A stretch of 64,000 nucleotides of DNA from Meridianimarinicoccus zhengii (GCF_003254465.1 NZ_QDFI01000009.1:22898-86897); one strand, 5' to 3'; positions 45,130 to 55,088 are shown, numbered from the stretch's first letter. A program made the numbers and translations. The notes: a model not told the origin generated them from the sequence alone.

Positions 45130-46116
45130 TTACTCTCCCTGCCCGATGAAGGCTTCGTAGGATCCGTAATCCGCGTAGCCATAGCTGCCGTCATACATCG
45201 GCGCGAAGTGGTGTTCCTGCGCCCAGATGAACCAGTTGTCCACGACCGTTCCCGTCAGCAGGATGCCTATCCCGCCGGTGATCGGGGTCAGGACCGCGAA
45301 CCACCACGCCCAGCGGTGGATGCCTTCCATCGTGGCGTTGAAGCCCATGGTCCAGCGCCAGAACAGGGCGGCGCGTTCCGATGCGGTGCCGCGGTCGTAG
45401 ATCTGCTCCAGTTCCCGGTCGCCGCCATAGCGGGTCACGGCCAGGATCGTGGCGCCGTGCATCGCGAACAACAGCACGGAGCCGTAGAGGAACACGATCG
45501 AAAGCGCGTGGAACGGGTTGTAGTAGAGGTTCCCGTAGCGGATCGAGAACGCCGTGGTCCAGTCGAGATGCGGGAAGATGCCATAGGGCACCGCCTCGGA
45601 CCACGACCCCATCAGGATGGGACGGAACAGGCCCAGCACGAGGAACAGCCAGATCGCCGCGGCGAAGGCCCAGGCCACGTGCTTGCCCATCTTGTGCTGC
45701 TGCGCGAGGTGGTAGCTGCGCGCCCACCAGCACATGACCGAGATCAGCAGGAAGAAGGACGAGATGATGTACCAGCCGCCATCGTTCAGCGGCGGCATGG
45801 TCAGGCCGTATTCCGGGCTCGGCGGTTCGAGCGCCAGCCAGAACAACTGGCGAATGAACTCGGGGATCGACCAGCCGACCTGCGCCAGCATGTTGAACCC
45901 GATGATGTTGAGCCACAGCGTGCCCGTCACCAGCGAGATGATCCCGAACCAGCCAAGGTAGATGGGCCCAAGCTGCGCGTTGCCGATCCAGCCCAGCAAG
46001 GTCGAGAATCCGCCCTTGCCCGCGCGTTCGTCCTGGGTGCCGAAATCGGTGGTCATGCCCATCTCGACGGGCCCGCGCACCTGCACCTGGGTGAAGATGT
46101 TCTGATAGTCAGCCAT
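45130..46116 (-). CDS. pufM: Photosynthetic reaction centre subunit M
   Basis: A 328-residue, five-helix membrane protein binding half of the bacteriochlorophyll, bacteriopheophytin and quinone cofactors. Recognisable blocks are [17 protein letters not shown], the BChl and Fe histidines in [42 protein letters not shown] sequence and the closing [18 protein letters not shown]. The C-terminal extension after the fifth helix (ending YEAFIGQGE) is long, as in species with PufC. It lies 3 bases downstream of pufL. Together with PufL it forms the reaction-centre core. Confidence 0.97.
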   Translation of the reverse strand: MADYQNIFTQVQVRGPVEMGMTTDFGTQDERAGKGGFSTLLGWIGNAQLGPIYLGWFGIISLVTGTLWLNIIGFNMLAQVGWSIPEFIRQLFWLALEPPSPEYGLTMPPLNDGGWYIISSFFLLISVMCWWARSYHLAQQHKMGKHVAWAFAAAIWLFLVLGLFRPILMGSWSEAVPYGIFPHLDWTTAFSIRYGNLYYNPFHALSIVFLYGSVLLFAMHGATILAVTRYGGDRELEQIYDRGTASERAALFWRWTMGFNATMEGIHRWAWWFAVLTPITGGIGILLTGTVVDNWFIWAQEHHFAPMYDGSYGYADYGSYEAFIGQGE

Positions 46117-46119
46117 TGT

Positions 46120-46959
46120 TCACATTCCTATCTGCGAGGGCCAGATCGGCAGCGTGAGCCACCAGTTCCACCATTCCGGCCAGCCCTTGGTCCAGACGGG
46201 GCCCGAGATGATGATGCAGACCGCCGACCAGAAGCCCGCGTTCAGCGCCAGAAGCAGGCCCACGCGGTGGATGCCCAGCGTGCCGACCGAGTAGCCGATG
46301 AAATCGCGGAAGAACGTGTCCTCGTGGTCGGGCGACTTGGCTTCCTCGCCCTTCTCGGGATTGGCCGCCGACAGGATCAGCGCGCCATGCAGCGCCAGCG
46401 CCAGCGTCGTGGTGAAGAAGAAGGTCACCGCCAGCATGTGCGCCGGGTTGTAATGGAAGTGCAGATAGGCGTAGCCGGTGTTGCTGACCCAGTCGAGATG
46501 GCTGAAGATACCATAGGGAAAGCCGTGCCCCCACGCGCCCATCAGAAGCGGGCGGAAGATGACGAGCGTCGCATAGGCGAGGATCGCGAAGCTGAAGGCG
46601 ACGGGGACGTGATAGCCCATGCCCAGCTTGCGGCAGATCTCGACCTCGCGCAGCGCCCAGCTGACGAAGGCGCCCATGGCGCAGATCGTGATGATCTGCC
46701 ACAGCCCGCCCTCCATGAGCGGTGCCATGCCCAGACCATAGCTCAGGTCCGGTGGTGCTATGTTGATGAGCCAGGGATTGAACGTGCCTTGCTGCGACGC
46801 GCCCCAGAAGATCAGGACGGTGCCAAGCAGGGCAAAAAAGGCGGTCGTGACCCCGAAGAAGCCCACGTAGAAGGGACCTACCCAGAAATCGAAGAGATCC
46901 CCGCCGATCAGCGTCCCCCCGCGGACGCGATATTTTCTTTCGAAGCTGAGCAACGCCAT
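46120..46959 (-). CDS. pufL: Photosynthetic reaction centre subunit L
   Basis: A 279-residue reaction-centre protein with five membrane helices. The N-terminus [33 protein letters not shown] is diagnostic of PufL. Helix D/E parts such as [13 protein letters not shown] and [21 protein letters not shown] carry the QB and iron ligands. The start at 46959 is preceded by GGAGACAGAAG. The gap of 112 bases before it, after pufA, holds hairpins that probably give different stability to the antenna and reaction-centre parts of the message. The length is normal for the subunit. Confidence 0.97.
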   Translation of the reverse strand: MALLSFERKYRVRGGTLIGGDLFDFWVGPFYVGFFGVTTAFFALLGTVLIFWGASQQGTFNPWLINIAPPDLSYGLGMAPLMEGGLWQIITICAMGAFVSWALREVEICRKLGMGYHVPVAFSFAILAYATLVIFRPLLMGAWGHGFPYGIFSHLDWVSNTGYAYLHFHYNPAHMLAVTFFFTTTLALALHGALILSAANPEKGEEAKSPDHEDTFFRDFIGYSVGTLGIHRVGLLLALNAGFWSAVCIIISGPVWTKGWPEWWNWWLTLPIWPSQIGM

Positions 46960-46983
46960 CTTCTGTCTCCGCGTTTGGCGGCC

Positions 46984-47058
46984 GACCCTTTGCGGGGTCC
47001 TCAGCCGTCGTGTTGCCTTGATGGTTTGCCACGGGCGATCGGGCGGACCCGGCCGCCC
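46984..47058 (-). promoter_or_regulatory. pufA-pufL intercistronic hairpins
   Basis: GGGCGG/CCGCCC (47041-47058, 6-base loop) and GACCC/GGGTC (46984-46999) lie between pufA and pufL. In Rhodobacter a hairpin at this place shields the pufBA segment from degradation and gives excess LH1 over reaction centre. The same function is inferred from position. Confidence 0.6.
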
Positions 47059-47071
47059 GCGGCGGACCGGT

Positions 47072-47239
47072 TTACTGGACGCGCTCGTACTTGGCGGCCG
47101 AGATTTCAAACCAGTTGTAGCTGTCCGTGCTGAGCAGGACGAGATGGATCATCGCTGCCAGAAGGAACAGGAAGACGCCTTGTGCGACAAACACGCGGCG
47201 CGGATCGAAGATGAGCCAGATCTTGTAGAATTTTGCCAT
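47072..47239 (-). CDS. pufA: Light-harvesting complex 1 alpha polypeptide
   Basis: A 55-residue single-span antenna protein. [38 protein letters not shown] shows the typical KIWxxFDPRR start, a hydrophobic helix and the BChl-ligating histidine in AAMIHLVLL. It forms the LH1 ring around the reaction centre with PufB. The ATG is 14 bases after the pufB stop with AGGAGGATCAAG upstream. Confidence 0.97.
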   Translation of the reverse strand: MAKFYKIWLIFDPRRVFVAQGVFLFLLAAMIHLVLLSTDSYNWFEISAAKYERVQ

Positions 47240-47252
47240 ATCTTGATCCTCC

Positions 47253-47402
47253 TCAGAACCAGGGGCGCCAGATGAGCACTGCGAGGTGGGCGACGCCCGC
47301 CACCGCAGAGAAGAGCCAGAGCCCACTCATGTAGACAGAGTGCAGTTCCTGCGCCTGTTCGTCGGTGAGACCTGTGAACGACAGGTCGGTATCATCAGCC
47401 AT
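47253..47402 (-). CDS. pufB: Light-harvesting complex 1 beta polypeptide
   Basis: A 49-residue antenna protein with the LH1-beta pattern: acidic start [29 protein letters not shown], membrane helix with the conserved histidine in [15 protein letters not shown], where the last W-R-P-W-F is characteristic. The start has GGAGGAAAG upstream. It is the first pigment-binding gene after a 152-base spacer rich in hairpins downstream of pufQ. Confidence 0.97.
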   Translation of the reverse strand: MADDTDLSFTGLTDEQAQELHSVYMSGLWLFSAVAGVAHLAVLIWRPWF

Positions 47403-47461
47403 AAACTTTCCTCCGGATCGTTTAGCCGAAAGCCGCAAACCCTGCGGCCGGGTCGTCCATT

Positions 47462-47562
47462 GGGGCGCAAGTCCCCGCCGGGTTCTGACCGCCCGTGTCC
47501 GGGCGGACAGATCGTGATCCCGGTCCTCGGACCGGGAAGTTCAGGTCCCGGTCGTCAGACCG
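47462..47562 (-). promoter_or_regulatory. pufQ-pufB intercistronic hairpins
   Basis: Four stem-loops follow one another: GGGG/CCCC (47462-47475), CCGCCCG/CGGGCGG (47489-47506), TCCCGGTCC/GGACCGGGA (47518-47537) and CGGTC/GACCG (47549-47562). They sit after pufQ and before pufB. A processing or stabilising role for the pufB 5' end, as known in Rhodobacter, is inferred. Confidence 0.55.
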
Positions 47563-47776
47563 AGAAGATCAGCGGCGTGATCCGGTCCGCTTCCGCCCAG
47601 GCGCGCGCGAGCGGCCCGTGCAGGTTCAGCGTCCGGCGCGCCGCGATGTCCATCACCCAGCCGGCGGTGGAAAAGGGCAGCGCCAGCAGGAAGATCAGCG
47701 CGAAATAAAGGTGGAACTCCGCCCCGCGGCGCATGGGGCGGCGCTGGGTCGTATGGTCCGAGGTGAAATCGGTCAT
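47555..47776 (-). CDS. pufQ: PufQ, bacteriochlorophyll/puf assembly protein
   Basis: A 73-residue protein with one hydrophobic helix ([24 protein letters not shown]). In Rhodobacter, PufQ promotes bacteriochlorophyll synthesis. The family pattern [20 protein letters not shown]...[24 protein letters not shown] is clear. Its start overlaps the bchZ stop as ATGA, so it is coupled to bchZ, while pufB starts after a hairpin-rich spacer. The puf promoter should lie inside bchZ, as in Rhodobacter; I did not find a convincing site. Confidence 0.93.
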   Translation of the reverse strand: MTDFTSDHTTQRRPMRRGAEFHLYFALIFLLALPFSTAGWVMDIAARRTLNLHGPLARAWAEADRITPLIFSV

Positions 47777-49263
47777 GGACGAGGTCCTCCGGTCTGGGTG
47801 AGCGATGGGTCGCGGCGGCCTGCGGGTTGCAGCGCCTCGACGGTATTCAGATCGACATGGGTCGCGCCTTGCGCCAGCGCCGAGGCCTCGGCCGCATCGC
47901 GCAGGGATTTGGCCGCGGAAATCCGTGTCAGGATCGGGTGTTCGGCCACGATGCGATCAAGCGCCGCCTGGGCGTCGTTGTCCCAGGGCAGATCGCGGCG
48001 CAGCGTGGACGGTGTCGCGGCGGCGCCATCCAGATCGCTGCCGAGCGGCAGGATGTGGAAGAGCGCATCGAACAGGCCGTTGCAGATTTCCTGCAGCAGG
48101 TAGGTAGCCCCCGCATACCCCATGAAGGGCGTGCCGGTCGCGCGCCGGATGGCGGCACCGGGGAACGAAGCCGGGATGAAAGACGGCTTCGGTCCGTGCC
48201 CGGCCGTGCCTTCGGCCATGTAGATCTTCTCGTTGATCGAGCCCATCACCACCAGCGGGCGGCGCTGCGCGATCATCGACCGGATCTCCGGGTTGTTGGT
48301 CTTGGTGCCGGCACAGCGCGCGACGGCGAAGGCACAGGGGAACCCGAGATCGGTTTCCAGATACTGGCGGATGCCGCGGGTATAGGTCTCGTTCGCGACG
48401 ATCCCGAAACTGGCGGTGGCGAAGAAATCCTGCGTCACCGACCGCCACAGATCCCAAACGGGCTTCAGCGTCGAGTGTTTTTCACGTTCTATAAACGGTT
48501 CCGGGTCCAGCCCGGTCAGTTCGCCCAGCTTGCGCAGGAACCGCGTGGTGGACTCGATCCCGATGGGTGCCTGAAGGTACGGCTTGCCCAGCACCTCCGC
48601 CAGCCCGCGCCCGAATTCGCGGTACATCACCACGTTGACGTCGGCGTTCACGAGATTGCGCATCTCGGCCAGATGGCTGCCCAGCGGCATCACCATGTTG
48701 ATCTCGGCGCCGATACCTTCGACCAGACGCCGAATCTCGGCCAGGTCCGAGGGCATGTTGAACGTGCCGTACATCGGCCCGAGGATGTTGACCCGCGGCG
48801 CCTCGCCCTCGATGCGCTTGGTCTCCTTTGGCATCCGGCCCTTGGTCTGGCCGAATTCCGTGAAGATCCAAGTCATCGCCCGGTCGGCGGACTGCCACTG
48901 GTCCTCGTCGATGGTGCGCGGCAGGAAGCGCTGGATGTTCGTGCCCTGCGGCGTGACCCCCCCGCCGATCATCTCGGCGATGGAGCCCGTGACGACGACG
49001 GCCGGCAGGGCGGGGTCAAGCACTTCCCAGGCGCGTTTCATCGCCTCCTCGGTGCCCGATCCCATCTCGCCCTCGCCAAGCCCGGTCACCACGATCGGCA
49101 ACTCGTGCGGCGGCAGTGCATCGGTATAATGCAGAACGGATGTGACCGGCAGATTCTCGCAGCCCACCGGGCCGTCGATGACGACCTGCAAGCCCTTGAC
49201 GGCGGTGAAGGCATAGACCGCGCCCCAGTAGCCCCCTGCGCGATCATGATCCTGGATCAGCAT
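47773..49263 (-). CDS. bchZ: Chlorophyllide a reductase subunit BchZ
   Basis: A 496-residue catalytic subunit of the nitrogenase-like chlorophyllide a reductase (COR), which reduces ring B on the way to bacteriochlorophyll a. N-terminal [42 protein letters not shown] contains the cluster cysteine (GPVGCENLP), as in NifK-like proteins. [11 protein letters not shown] and [26 protein letters not shown] are characteristic. It forms the BchY-BchZ heterotetramer, reduced by BchX. It overlaps pufQ by 4 bases and abuts bchY. Confidence 0.97.
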   Translation of the reverse strand: MLIQDHDRAGGYWGAVYAFTAVKGLQVVIDGPVGCENLPVTSVLHYTDALPPHELPIVVTGLGEGEMGSGTEEAMKRAWEVLDPALPAVVVTGSIAEMIGGGVTPQGTNIQRFLPRTIDEDQWQSADRAMTWIFTEFGQTKGRMPKETKRIEGEAPRVNILGPMYGTFNMPSDLAEIRRLVEGIGAEINMVMPLGSHLAEMRNLVNADVNVVMYREFGRGLAEVLGKPYLQAPIGIESTTRFLRKLGELTGLDPEPFIEREKHSTLKPVWDLWRSVTQDFFATASFGIVANETYTRGIRQYLETDLGFPCAFAVARCAGTKTNNPEIRSMIAQRRPLVVMGSINEKIYMAEGTAGHGPKPSFIPASFPGAAIRRATGTPFMGYAGATYLLQEICNGLFDALFHILPLGSDLDGAAATPSTLRRDLPWDNDAQAALDRIVAEHPILTRISAAKSLRDAAEASALAQGATHVDLNTVEALQPAGRRDPSLTQTGGPRP

Positions 49264-50780
49264 CAGATCATCTCCTGCGCCTTGGCGGCGCGCGCTTGCT
49301 TGTCGAGCTTCTTCTGGTGGCTTTCGCGGAAGTCGGGCCGAAGGTTCGGCGCACCTTCCCAGATGCCTGCCGTATCGCCCTGCCCAGAGCCTTCGAAGAA
49401 TTCACGCATCTTGCCCATGCGGTCTCGGTTGCCGATGGCCGCGATGACGACTTCCTGAAGGCTGCCCGCACCCGCCGGGCCCATGAGCGGCCGGGCCGAG
49501 ATCAGGTTCGTGAAGTAAAGCGACGGGATACCCGCCTCTTTCGCCTTCTGCACCACCGGGGTCGTACCGATGGCAAGGTCGGGTTTCACCGCCTCCATCG
49601 CCGCGAGATCGTCTTCGAGGCTCGCACGGAAGGTCACCTTCACACCGCGATCCGCCAACCAGGCGGCATCCGCCTCGGACCACGGGGTCTTGGGACACGC
49701 CGTGCCCACATAGGGGACCCGCGCGCCGCTTTCGATCAGCAGGCGTGCGACCAGCAGCTCCGATCCCTCATAGCCCGACAGCGTGATCGTCGCATCGAGG
49801 GGTGTAGCCGCCAGCGCGCCACGGATGGCCGGCAGCACGGCGTTCTGCGCCTCGGCCACCTTGTCCGCCGCGATTCCGTAGGCATCGCCAATGGCCGCCA
49901 GCCAGGCGGCGGTGCCGTCATGGCCCACCGGCGCAGACCCGACGACCTTGCGGCCTGCCGCGTGAAACTCGCGCACGGCAGCGGTGTAGAACGGATGGAT
50001 CGCCGCGGCGACGCCGCAATCGAGCGCGGCATACAATTCGCGCCATTCGCGGCAGGGGACGACCGGCCCGGCGGCCAGCCCCATGGGCGACAGCATCTGC
50101 CCGATCACCACAGGATCGGCCGGGAACATCTCGCCCATCAGCGCCACGGCGGGTCGGTCGGCCGTGCCGCCGGTCGGCCGCGGCACCGGGCCGGCTTCGG
50201 CCTCGGCACGGGCATAGTTCAGCATGGCCCCTGCAAGGATATCCTTGGCTTCCGCATGGGTCGGCACGCCGAACCCCGGCACGTCGATGCCCACGATGCG
50301 CACGCCGTTGATTTCCGTCGGCAGGAGCCGCAGCGGCACGCCCGACGCGGTCGGCACGCAGAGGTTCGTCACCACGATCGCGTCATAGCGATCCGGGTCG
50401 GCCATCTCGTGCACCGCGTCGCGGATATCCTCGAACAGCTTGCCGGTCACGAGAGACTCGGAATTGAACGGCACGTAGCCCACCGACCGCCGCGCGCCGT
50501 AGAAATGGCTGACGAAAGTCAGGCCGTAGACGCAGCAGGCCGAGCCGGACAGCATCGTGCCCACGCGGCGCATCCGCAGGCCTACACGTAAGGAGCCGAA
50601 GGCCGGGCACATGCTTTGTGGCTGGTCATGCGGCCCCTTGGGATAGTCTGCGGCATACTGGTCGAGGATCTCGGCCATGCCGGACGCGCGCGCCTTTGCC
50701 TGCATCTGCTCGCCGGGGGCGTGGCAAGTGCCGGCCTCCGGGTCAGCGATGGTGGGTATTTCGGCCTCAGGCATCGTCAT
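49263..50780 (-). CDS. bchY: Chlorophyllide a reductase subunit BchY
   Basis: A 505-residue NifD-like subunit of COR. Iron-sulfur cysteines are seen in [11 protein letters not shown] and [34 protein letters not shown], followed by [15 protein letters not shown]. The start was set at ATG 50780, overlapping the 3' end of bchX by 14 bases; the ATG six bases on is also possible. The stop meets the bchZ start at one base (49263). It works as BchY2Z2 with BchX as electron donor. Confidence 0.95.
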   Translation of the reverse strand: MTMPEAEIPTIADPEAGTCHAPGEQMQAKARASGMAEILDQYAADYPKGPHDQPQSMCPAFGSLRVGLRMRRVGTMLSGSACCVYGLTFVSHFYGARRSVGYVPFNSESLVTGKLFEDIRDAVHEMADPDRYDAIVVTNLCVPTASGVPLRLLPTEINGVRIVGIDVPGFGVPTHAEAKDILAGAMLNYARAEAEAGPVPRPTGGTADRPAVALMGEMFPADPVVIGQMLSPMGLAAGPVVPCREWRELYAALDCGVAAAIHPFYTAAVREFHAAGRKVVGSAPVGHDGTAAWLAAIGDAYGIAADKVAEAQNAVLPAIRGALAATPLDATITLSGYEGSELLVARLLIESGARVPYVGTACPKTPWSEADAAWLADRGVKVTFRASLEDDLAAMEAVKPDLAIGTTPVVQKAKEAGIPSLYFTNLISARPLMGPAGAGSLQEVVIAAIGNRDRMGKMREFFEGSGQGDTAGIWEGAPNLRPDFRESHQKKLDKQARAAKAQEMI

Positions 50781-51798
50781 AGACCACTTCAAGGCTTTCG
50801 CGCGGCGCGCTCTTCTTGCCGCGCATGTCGGCATCGGTCGCGGGTTCCAGCACCACGTCGCCGCCGGTGTCCTTGCTGTCGAACAGACCCAGAAGCCCGT
50901 CCTGGTCCAGCGGGTTCGGGTGTCCCGGCGGTGCCAGCGACACGGCGTCCGCCAGTTCGGCGAAGAGCGACCCCCAGCGGGACTCGGACGTGCCCACGAT
51001 CTGGTAGTTCGCGGATTTCTTGCGCAAGTCGTCGTCGGCGGGGATCGCCGCCAGCACGGGGATGTTCACCGCCTTGGCAAAGGCCTGCGCCTCGCCCGAA
51101 TGGTCGTCCTTGTTGATGACCAGACCGGCGACGCCGACATTCCCGCCCATCTTGCGGAAATACTGTACCGCTGAGCAGACGTTGTTCGCCACATAGAGCG
51201 ATTGCAGGTCGTTGGAGGCGACGAGGATCACCTTCTGCGCCATGTCCCGCGCGATGGGCAGACCGAAGCCGCCGCAGACCACGTCGCCGAGGAAATCGAG
51301 CAGCACATAGTCGAAATCCCAGTCGTGGAAGCCCAGCTTTTCAAGTAGTTCGAAGCCGTGGATGATGCCGCGTCCGCCGCAGCCGCGCCCGACCTCGGGC
51401 CCCCCAAGTTCCATGGCGAAGACGCCGGAGCGCTTGAAGCACACGTCGCCGATAGCGACTTCCTCGCCCGCCAGTTTCTTGCGGGTCGAGGTTTCGATGA
51501 TCGTCGGGCAAGCTTTGCCGCCGAACAGCAGCGAGGTCGTGTCGGACTTCGGGTCGCACCCGATCAGCAGGACGCGCTTGCCCTGTTCCGCCATCATGCA
51601 GCTCAGGTTGGCCAGCGTGAAGGACTTGCCGATCCCGCCCTTGCCGTAGATCGCGATGATCTGGGTGTGCTTCGTCGGCTCGCCCTGCGGCACTTCGAGC
51701 GTGGGCTCGGCGGCCTCGTCGCGCAGGCGCGAGTCGAAATCTTTGAGGTTCGGAACCGCGGTCGTGGCGGGCTTTGCCGGTGTATCGTCAAGGCTCAT
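50767..51798 (-). CDS. bchX: Chlorophyllide a reductase iron protein BchX
   Basis: A 343-residue NifH-like ATPase delivering electrons to BchYZ. The P-loop is [10 protein letters not shown] near residue 51. The 4Fe-4S cysteines are in GRGCGGRGI and [10 protein letters not shown], and the DPKSDTT switch follows CD. The start at 51798 overlaps the bchC stop as ATGA. ATP hydrolysis drives the reduction. The C-terminal acidic end runs into the bchY start. It belongs to the crtEF-bchCXYZ-puf superoperon. Confidence 0.97.
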   Translation of the reverse strand: MSLDDTPAKPATTAVPNLKDFDSRLRDEAAEPTLEVPQGEPTKHTQIIAIYGKGGIGKSFTLANLSCMMAEQGKRVLLIGCDPKSDTTSLLFGGKACPTIIETSTRKKLAGEEVAIGDVCFKRSGVFAMELGGPEVGRGCGGRGIIHGFELLEKLGFHDWDFDYVLLDFLGDVVCGGFGLPIARDMAQKVILVASNDLQSLYVANNVCSAVQYFRKMGGNVGVAGLVINKDDHSGEAQAFAKAVNIPVLAAIPADDDLRKKSANYQIVGTSESRWGSLFAELADAVSLAPPGHPNPLDQDGLLGLFDSKDTGGDVVLEPATDADMRGKKSAPRESLEVVYDDA

Positions 51799-52736
51799 GC
51801 GACAGCTCTCCAGTCGAGGATCATTTTCAGGCAGGCCGGGTCGGCAAACGCGGTCTCGTAAGCCGCGGCGGCGTCTTCGGCGGCCCGTGTGTGGGTGATG
51901 AGACCGTCCAGCGACAGCGCGCCGCTCTCGACCAGCGCACGAGTCGCGGTCAGGTCGGCACGGGTCCACTCGGCGGCGATGCGGAAGCGGGCTTCCTTCA
52001 TGAAGGCCGGCGGGAAGGCGAAGCTGAGCGGCGCGGTGTAGAACCCCGCCAGCACGATCTCGCCGCCTTTCACGATGCGGCCCACCAGGTCGTTCAGCAG
52101 CGCACCGTTTCCCGATGCGTCATAAATTGCGCGGTAATCGCGCCGCGGATCGTCAGCGGGGTCGATCACGTCGTATCCGAACGCGCCATCGCGCCGGTCT
52201 GCGTCGATCTCCCAGACAGTCGGCGCGGGCGCCCCGGCAGCGACGGTCAGGCGCGCGAGCAGACGGCCCAGCGTGCCATGGCCTACGATTAGGTCGGGCA
52301 TCGCCTTGTCCAGCCCCGCCATGGCGTGGCGCGCCGTGGCGGCCAGCGCAAGAAGGGCCCCGGTGGCACCAAGGGTCGAATCGATCTTTACCGTGCGGTC
52401 GCCCGCGCTGACCAGCCGCCGCGCGGCGCCGCCGAACAGGCCATGGGCGCCGTCATAGCAATTGGCGCCCGGCACGAAGACATGATCGCCGACGCGCAAG
52501 CCCGAGTCCGGCCCGGCCTCCACCACCTCGCCCGCGGATTCGTAGCCGGGCACGAGCGGATAGCCCATGCCGGGAAAGGGCGGCATCTGCCCGGACCAGA
52601 ACAGCTTTTCGGTACCCGTCGAGATGCCCGAATGAGCCACCTCGATCACCGCGTCACCCGGTCCGGGTGCCGTCAGACCCAGCGCGCTCAGTCCCAGCCT
52701 GCGCGGCTGTTCCAGAAGGACGGCTGTGGTCTGCAT
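51795..52736 (-). CDS. bchC: Bacteriochlorophyllide dehydrogenase BchC
   Basis: A 313-residue medium-chain dehydrogenase that oxidises the 3-hydroxyethyl group of (bacterio)chlorophyllide. Conserved parts are [55 protein letters not shown] and [14 protein letters not shown] (nucleotide-binding). It is the first gene after the promoter containing the double PpsR operator and starts the bchCXYZ-puf transcript. The upstream gene crtF can read through into it. GGGGGGAGCC precedes the ATG. Confidence 0.96.
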   Translation of the reverse strand: MQTTAVLLEQPRRLGLSALGLTAPGPGDAVIEVAHSGISTGTEKLFWSGQMPPFPGMGYPLVPGYESAGEVVEAGPDSGLRVGDHVFVPGANCYDGAHGLFGGAARRLVSAGDRTVKIDSTLGATGALLALAATARHAMAGLDKAMPDLIVGHGTLGRLLARLTVAAGAPAPTVWEIDADRRDGAFGYDVIDPADDPRRDYRAIYDASGNGALLNDLVGRIVKGGEIVLAGFYTAPLSFAFPPAFMKEARFRIAAEWTRADLTATRALVESGALSLDGLITHTRAAEDAAAAYETAFADPACLKMILDWRAVA

Positions 52737-52795
52737 GGCGGCTCCCCCCGTTTGACACCGCCGGATCCGGGTACCGGACGAGGACGGGTCATGAC

Positions 52796-52813
52796 TGTCA
52801 GTTTAGAGTTACA
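52796..52813. promoter_or_regulatory. PpsR/CrtJ operator (proximal) of bchC
   Basis: TGT-N12-ACA with an exact match (52796-52798 and 52811-52813). It overlaps the probable -10 of bchC (AGTTTA on the plus strand, 52800-52805). This is one of a pair 8 bases apart, the arrangement for cooperative binding of the redox-sensing repressor PpsR/CrtJ, as known in Rhodobacter bchC. Confidence 0.9.
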
Positions 52814-52827
52814 TCCCGACCTGTCAA
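52800..52827 (-). promoter_or_regulatory. bchC: bchC sigma-70 promoter
   Basis: Read on the minus strand, TTGACA (52827-52822) is followed by 16 bases and TAAACT (52805-52800). Both hexamers lie within the two PpsR palindromes, so repressor binding would exclude RNA polymerase. The transcript would start about 52793, 57 bases before the ATG. Confidence 0.75.
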
Positions 52828-52839
52828 TTAAATTAGACA
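52822..52839. promoter_or_regulatory. PpsR/CrtJ operator (distal) of bchC
   Basis: Exact TGT-N12-ACA (52822-52824, 52837-52839) covering the -35 hexamer of bchC. The interior is AT-rich (CAATTAAATTAG). It is paired with the operator at 52796-52813; the two centres are 26 bases apart. Confidence 0.9.
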
Positions 52840-52891
52840 GTTCGCGCCGAGAAGAATTTGGAGAGAATGCGCTCCGACGGCTTGACACGGG

Positions 52892-54082
52892 TCAGCCGGT
52901 TTTGCGCGCCTCGACCACCGAGGTCACGAAAGGACGCAAGGATTCGTGGCAGCGCAGATCCGCGAACCCGGCAGCGCGACACAGATCGGCGATCCGCGCG
53001 GCACTCCGCGCACGGCCCGTGCGCATCGCCAGCGTGTAGAATGCGAAATAGACATCGCCCGCCGGGTCGGGACGGTCCCCGCCCGCCATCGGTTCGGAAA
53101 TCACGAGCCTGCCGCCCGGCGGCAACGCCGCAAACGCGGCGGACAGCAGCGCGGCGACGGTATCGTCCGCATGGTCATAGAGCACCCGCACGAGCGTGAT
53201 CATGTCGGCGCCACCGGGCAGCACATCGGTCCGGAAAGACCCCGGCACGAAATCCACCCGGTCCGCCAGGCCCGCAGCGGCGATGCGTTCCGCGGCGAGC
53301 GGCGCGACGGCGGGCAGGTCGAACACGGTCGCCCGGATGGCCGGTCGTGCCGTGCACAGCGCCACGGCGAACGCCCCGGAACCGCCGCCGACGTCTAGGA
53401 CGCGCCGGACACCCCCGAAACGCACGCGCGCCAGCGTATCCTGCGCCACGAGTGTCTGGCTCTCGGCCATGAGGTCGGAATAGACCTGCGTCACAGCGGG
53501 CGGCGGCGGCGTGCCGGTCGCCCCGAAGACATAGGGCCAGAATCGAGCCAGTTCGGTGTCCACCTCGCCGCGTAGCAGCGCCACGGGATCGGCCATATCG
53601 GCATAGAACGCGCCATGATGGCGGATCATCCCGGCGACGCCCGGCACGCCAGCCAGCGCCGCACCCTGGCGCGCCAGGTCGAAACGGCCGTCGCGGCGTC
53701 GGCGCAGCAGCTTCAGCGCCGCGGCGGCCTGCAGCAGCATGTCCATGCGGTCGGGTGGCAGATCGGTTTCGCGGGCAAGATCCTCGGGCCTGCGCGGGCC
53801 GTCTATCAGACGTGCGGGCAGGTCCAATTCGACCACCGCCAGCAGCACCTGTGCGCGCACGAACCCTGCCACGAGATCGAACAGCGCCGCTCCGTCGCGC
53901 CGTGCCAGCCCGCGCAGCAGCGGCATCCGCGCCACGGCGGCCTGGAATTCCGGGCGGGCGATCAGCCGCGCCAGCCACCCGGGCCGAAAGGGACGGATGG
54001 GGCGCGGCAGAACCGGGGCCGCAACAGGCACGGCCACGGGCGGGCGCGCGGCGCCACCCGGCGGCAACGCGCCGTCGGCCAT
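52892..54082 (-). CDS. crtF: Demethylspheroidene O-methyltransferase CrtF
   Basis: A 396-residue SAM-dependent methyltransferase that methylates the C1-hydroxyl of the carotenoid in the spheroidene pathway. An N-terminal winged-helix dimerisation domain (about 90-160) precedes the SAM domain with VLDVGGGSGAFAVAL (about 220), then the acidic residue of VFDLPAVAPLA and the catalytic-site region MITLVRVLYDHADD. Proline-rich N-terminal residues (PPVAVPVAAPVLPRP) are an extension. The start codon overlaps the crtE stop as ATGA. It lies 156 bases upstream of bchC. Confidence 0.94.
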   Translation of the reverse strand: MADGALPPGGAARPPVAVPVAAPVLPRPIRPFRPGWLARLIARPEFQAAVARMPLLRGLARRDGAALFDLVAGFVRAQVLLAVVELDLPARLIDGPRRPEDLARETDLPPDRMDMLLQAAAALKLLRRRRDGRFDLARQGAALAGVPGVAGMIRHHGAFYADMADPVALLRGEVDTELARFWPYVFGATGTPPPPAVTQVYSDLMAESQTLVAQDTLARVRFGGVRRVLDVGGGSGAFAVALCTARPAIRATVFDLPAVAPLAAERIAAAGLADRVDFVPGSFRTDVLPGGADMITLVRVLYDHADDTVAALLSAAFAALPPGGRLVISEPMAGGDRPDPAGDVYFAFYTLAMRTGRARSAARIADLCRAAGFADLRCHESLRPFVTSVVEARKTG

Positions 54083-54969
54083 CAGCGAAAACTGCGCGCG
54101 TGGACCGGGGCGACCGGGGTCAGGCGCTCCGCCTGCGCGCGCACCATGCCCGCGAGCGCCGCCTCTCCCGGACAGGCAGGGATCGACGCGATAGCCCCAC
54201 CGAGAATATCCTTGAGCCGCCGGATCGCACCATCGACGCCGTATTCCGCCACCGCACTGGGGCGGGCATGCAATTCGTCCTGACCCACCGGCTTGCCCAG
54301 CGTGTCGGCATCGTACAGCACGTCGCGCAGGTCGTCGGCGACCTGAAAGGCAGCGCCGATGCGTGCGCCCAGTTCTTCCCACGCGTCGGGATCTTCATGG
54401 CCCGCGGCAATCGCCCCCATACGCGTCGCCGCCACGAACAGCGCGCCCGTCTTGGAGCTGTGATAGGCGGCAAGATCCACATCCGCCTCGCTTTCCCAGC
54501 CCTGCCCCGCGCAGATCCCGCCCGGCATCCCCGTGCGCTGCGCAAGCGTCAGCACCAGCGCGTTGGTTCGCACCGCCGCCGTCGCGTCCGTCGCCCCGGC
54601 GCGAGCCAACACGTCGAAAGCCAGCACGATCAGGCTGTCTCCAGTCAGCACGGCCAGCGCTTCGCCGTAAGCGCGGTGCACCGATGGCTTGCCGCGGCGC
54701 GTGGCCGCGTCGTCGAAACAGGGCAGATCGTCATGCACGAGACTTGCGCAATGGATGAGTTCGAGCGCCGCCGCCGCCGCATCCGCGATGCCCGGGCGGT
54801 CGTCGCCGCAGGCCAGCGCCACGGACATGAGGATCGTGGGCCGGATGCGCGCGCCCCCCGGCGTCGTGGCATAGTCCAGCGCCGAGGCCAGCCTGGTGGG
54901 CGCCACGCCCCCCCGCCCCAGCGCGATGGCACGCGTTACCGCTTGGTCAATCCGGTGGTCGATATCCAT
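54082..54969 (-). CDS. crtE: Geranylgeranyl diphosphate synthase CrtE
   Basis: A 295-residue trans-prenyltransferase making C20-diphosphate, entry to carotenoids and phytol. The first aspartate-rich motif is HDDLPCFDDAATRRG (about residues 82-96) and the second QVADDLRDVLYD. The ATG at 54969 (MDIDHR) was chosen; the ATG at 54981 would leave just one base to the PpsR operator at 54983-55000, making it an unlikely start. Transcription starts in the 108-base gap divergent from crtD. Confidence 0.95.
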   Translation of the reverse strand: MDIDHRIDQAVTRAIALGRGGVAPTRLASALDYATTPGGARIRPTILMSVALACGDDRPGIADAAAAALELIHCASLVHDDLPCFDDAATRRGKPSVHRAYGEALAVLTGDSLIVLAFDVLARAGATDATAAVRTNALVLTLAQRTGMPGGICAGQGWESEADVDLAAYHSSKTGALFVAATRMGAIAAGHEDPDAWEELGARIGAAFQVADDLRDVLYDADTLGKPVGQDELHARPSAVAEYGVDGAIRRLKDILGGAIASIPACPGEAALAGMVRAQAERLTPVAPVHARSFR

Positions 54970-54982
54970 GGCACGGCCCATC

Positions 54983-55000
54983 TGTCAGCTTTTCGGTACA
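54983..55000. promoter_or_regulatory. PpsR/CrtJ operator next to crtE
   Basis: Exact TGT-N12-ACA (54983-54985 and 54998-55000), only 14 bases before the crtE start codon. With the site at 55007-55024 it forms a pair separated by 6 bases, in the gap serving both crtE and crtD. Confidence 0.88.
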
Positions 55001-55006
55001 TCGCTC

Positions 55007-55024
55007 TGTAAATGACAGTGGACA
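55007..55024. promoter_or_regulatory. PpsR/CrtJ operator between crtE and crtD
   Basis: Exact TGT-N12-ACA (55007-55009 and 55022-55024). It is the second half of the operator pair in the divergent crtE/crtD promoter region, about 65 bases upstream of the crtD ATG. Confidence 0.88.
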
Positions 55025-55088
55025 GTTCGGCGCATTGAGTCAACAATTCCTGACAGGGTGCCGCATTCGGCAAGGCAGAGGCGACAGG

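Noticed and set aside
42004..47133. Long plus-strand frames over dxs and puf genes
   Set aside because: These are antisense shadows of dxs and of pufM/pufL; sequences are low-complexity R/H/Q/P-rich and have no ribosome-binding site or family similarity.
47773..49263. puf promoter inside bchZ
   Set aside because: Expected from Rhodobacter, but I found no clear -35/-10 pair or regulatory palindrome with confidence, so it is not annotated.
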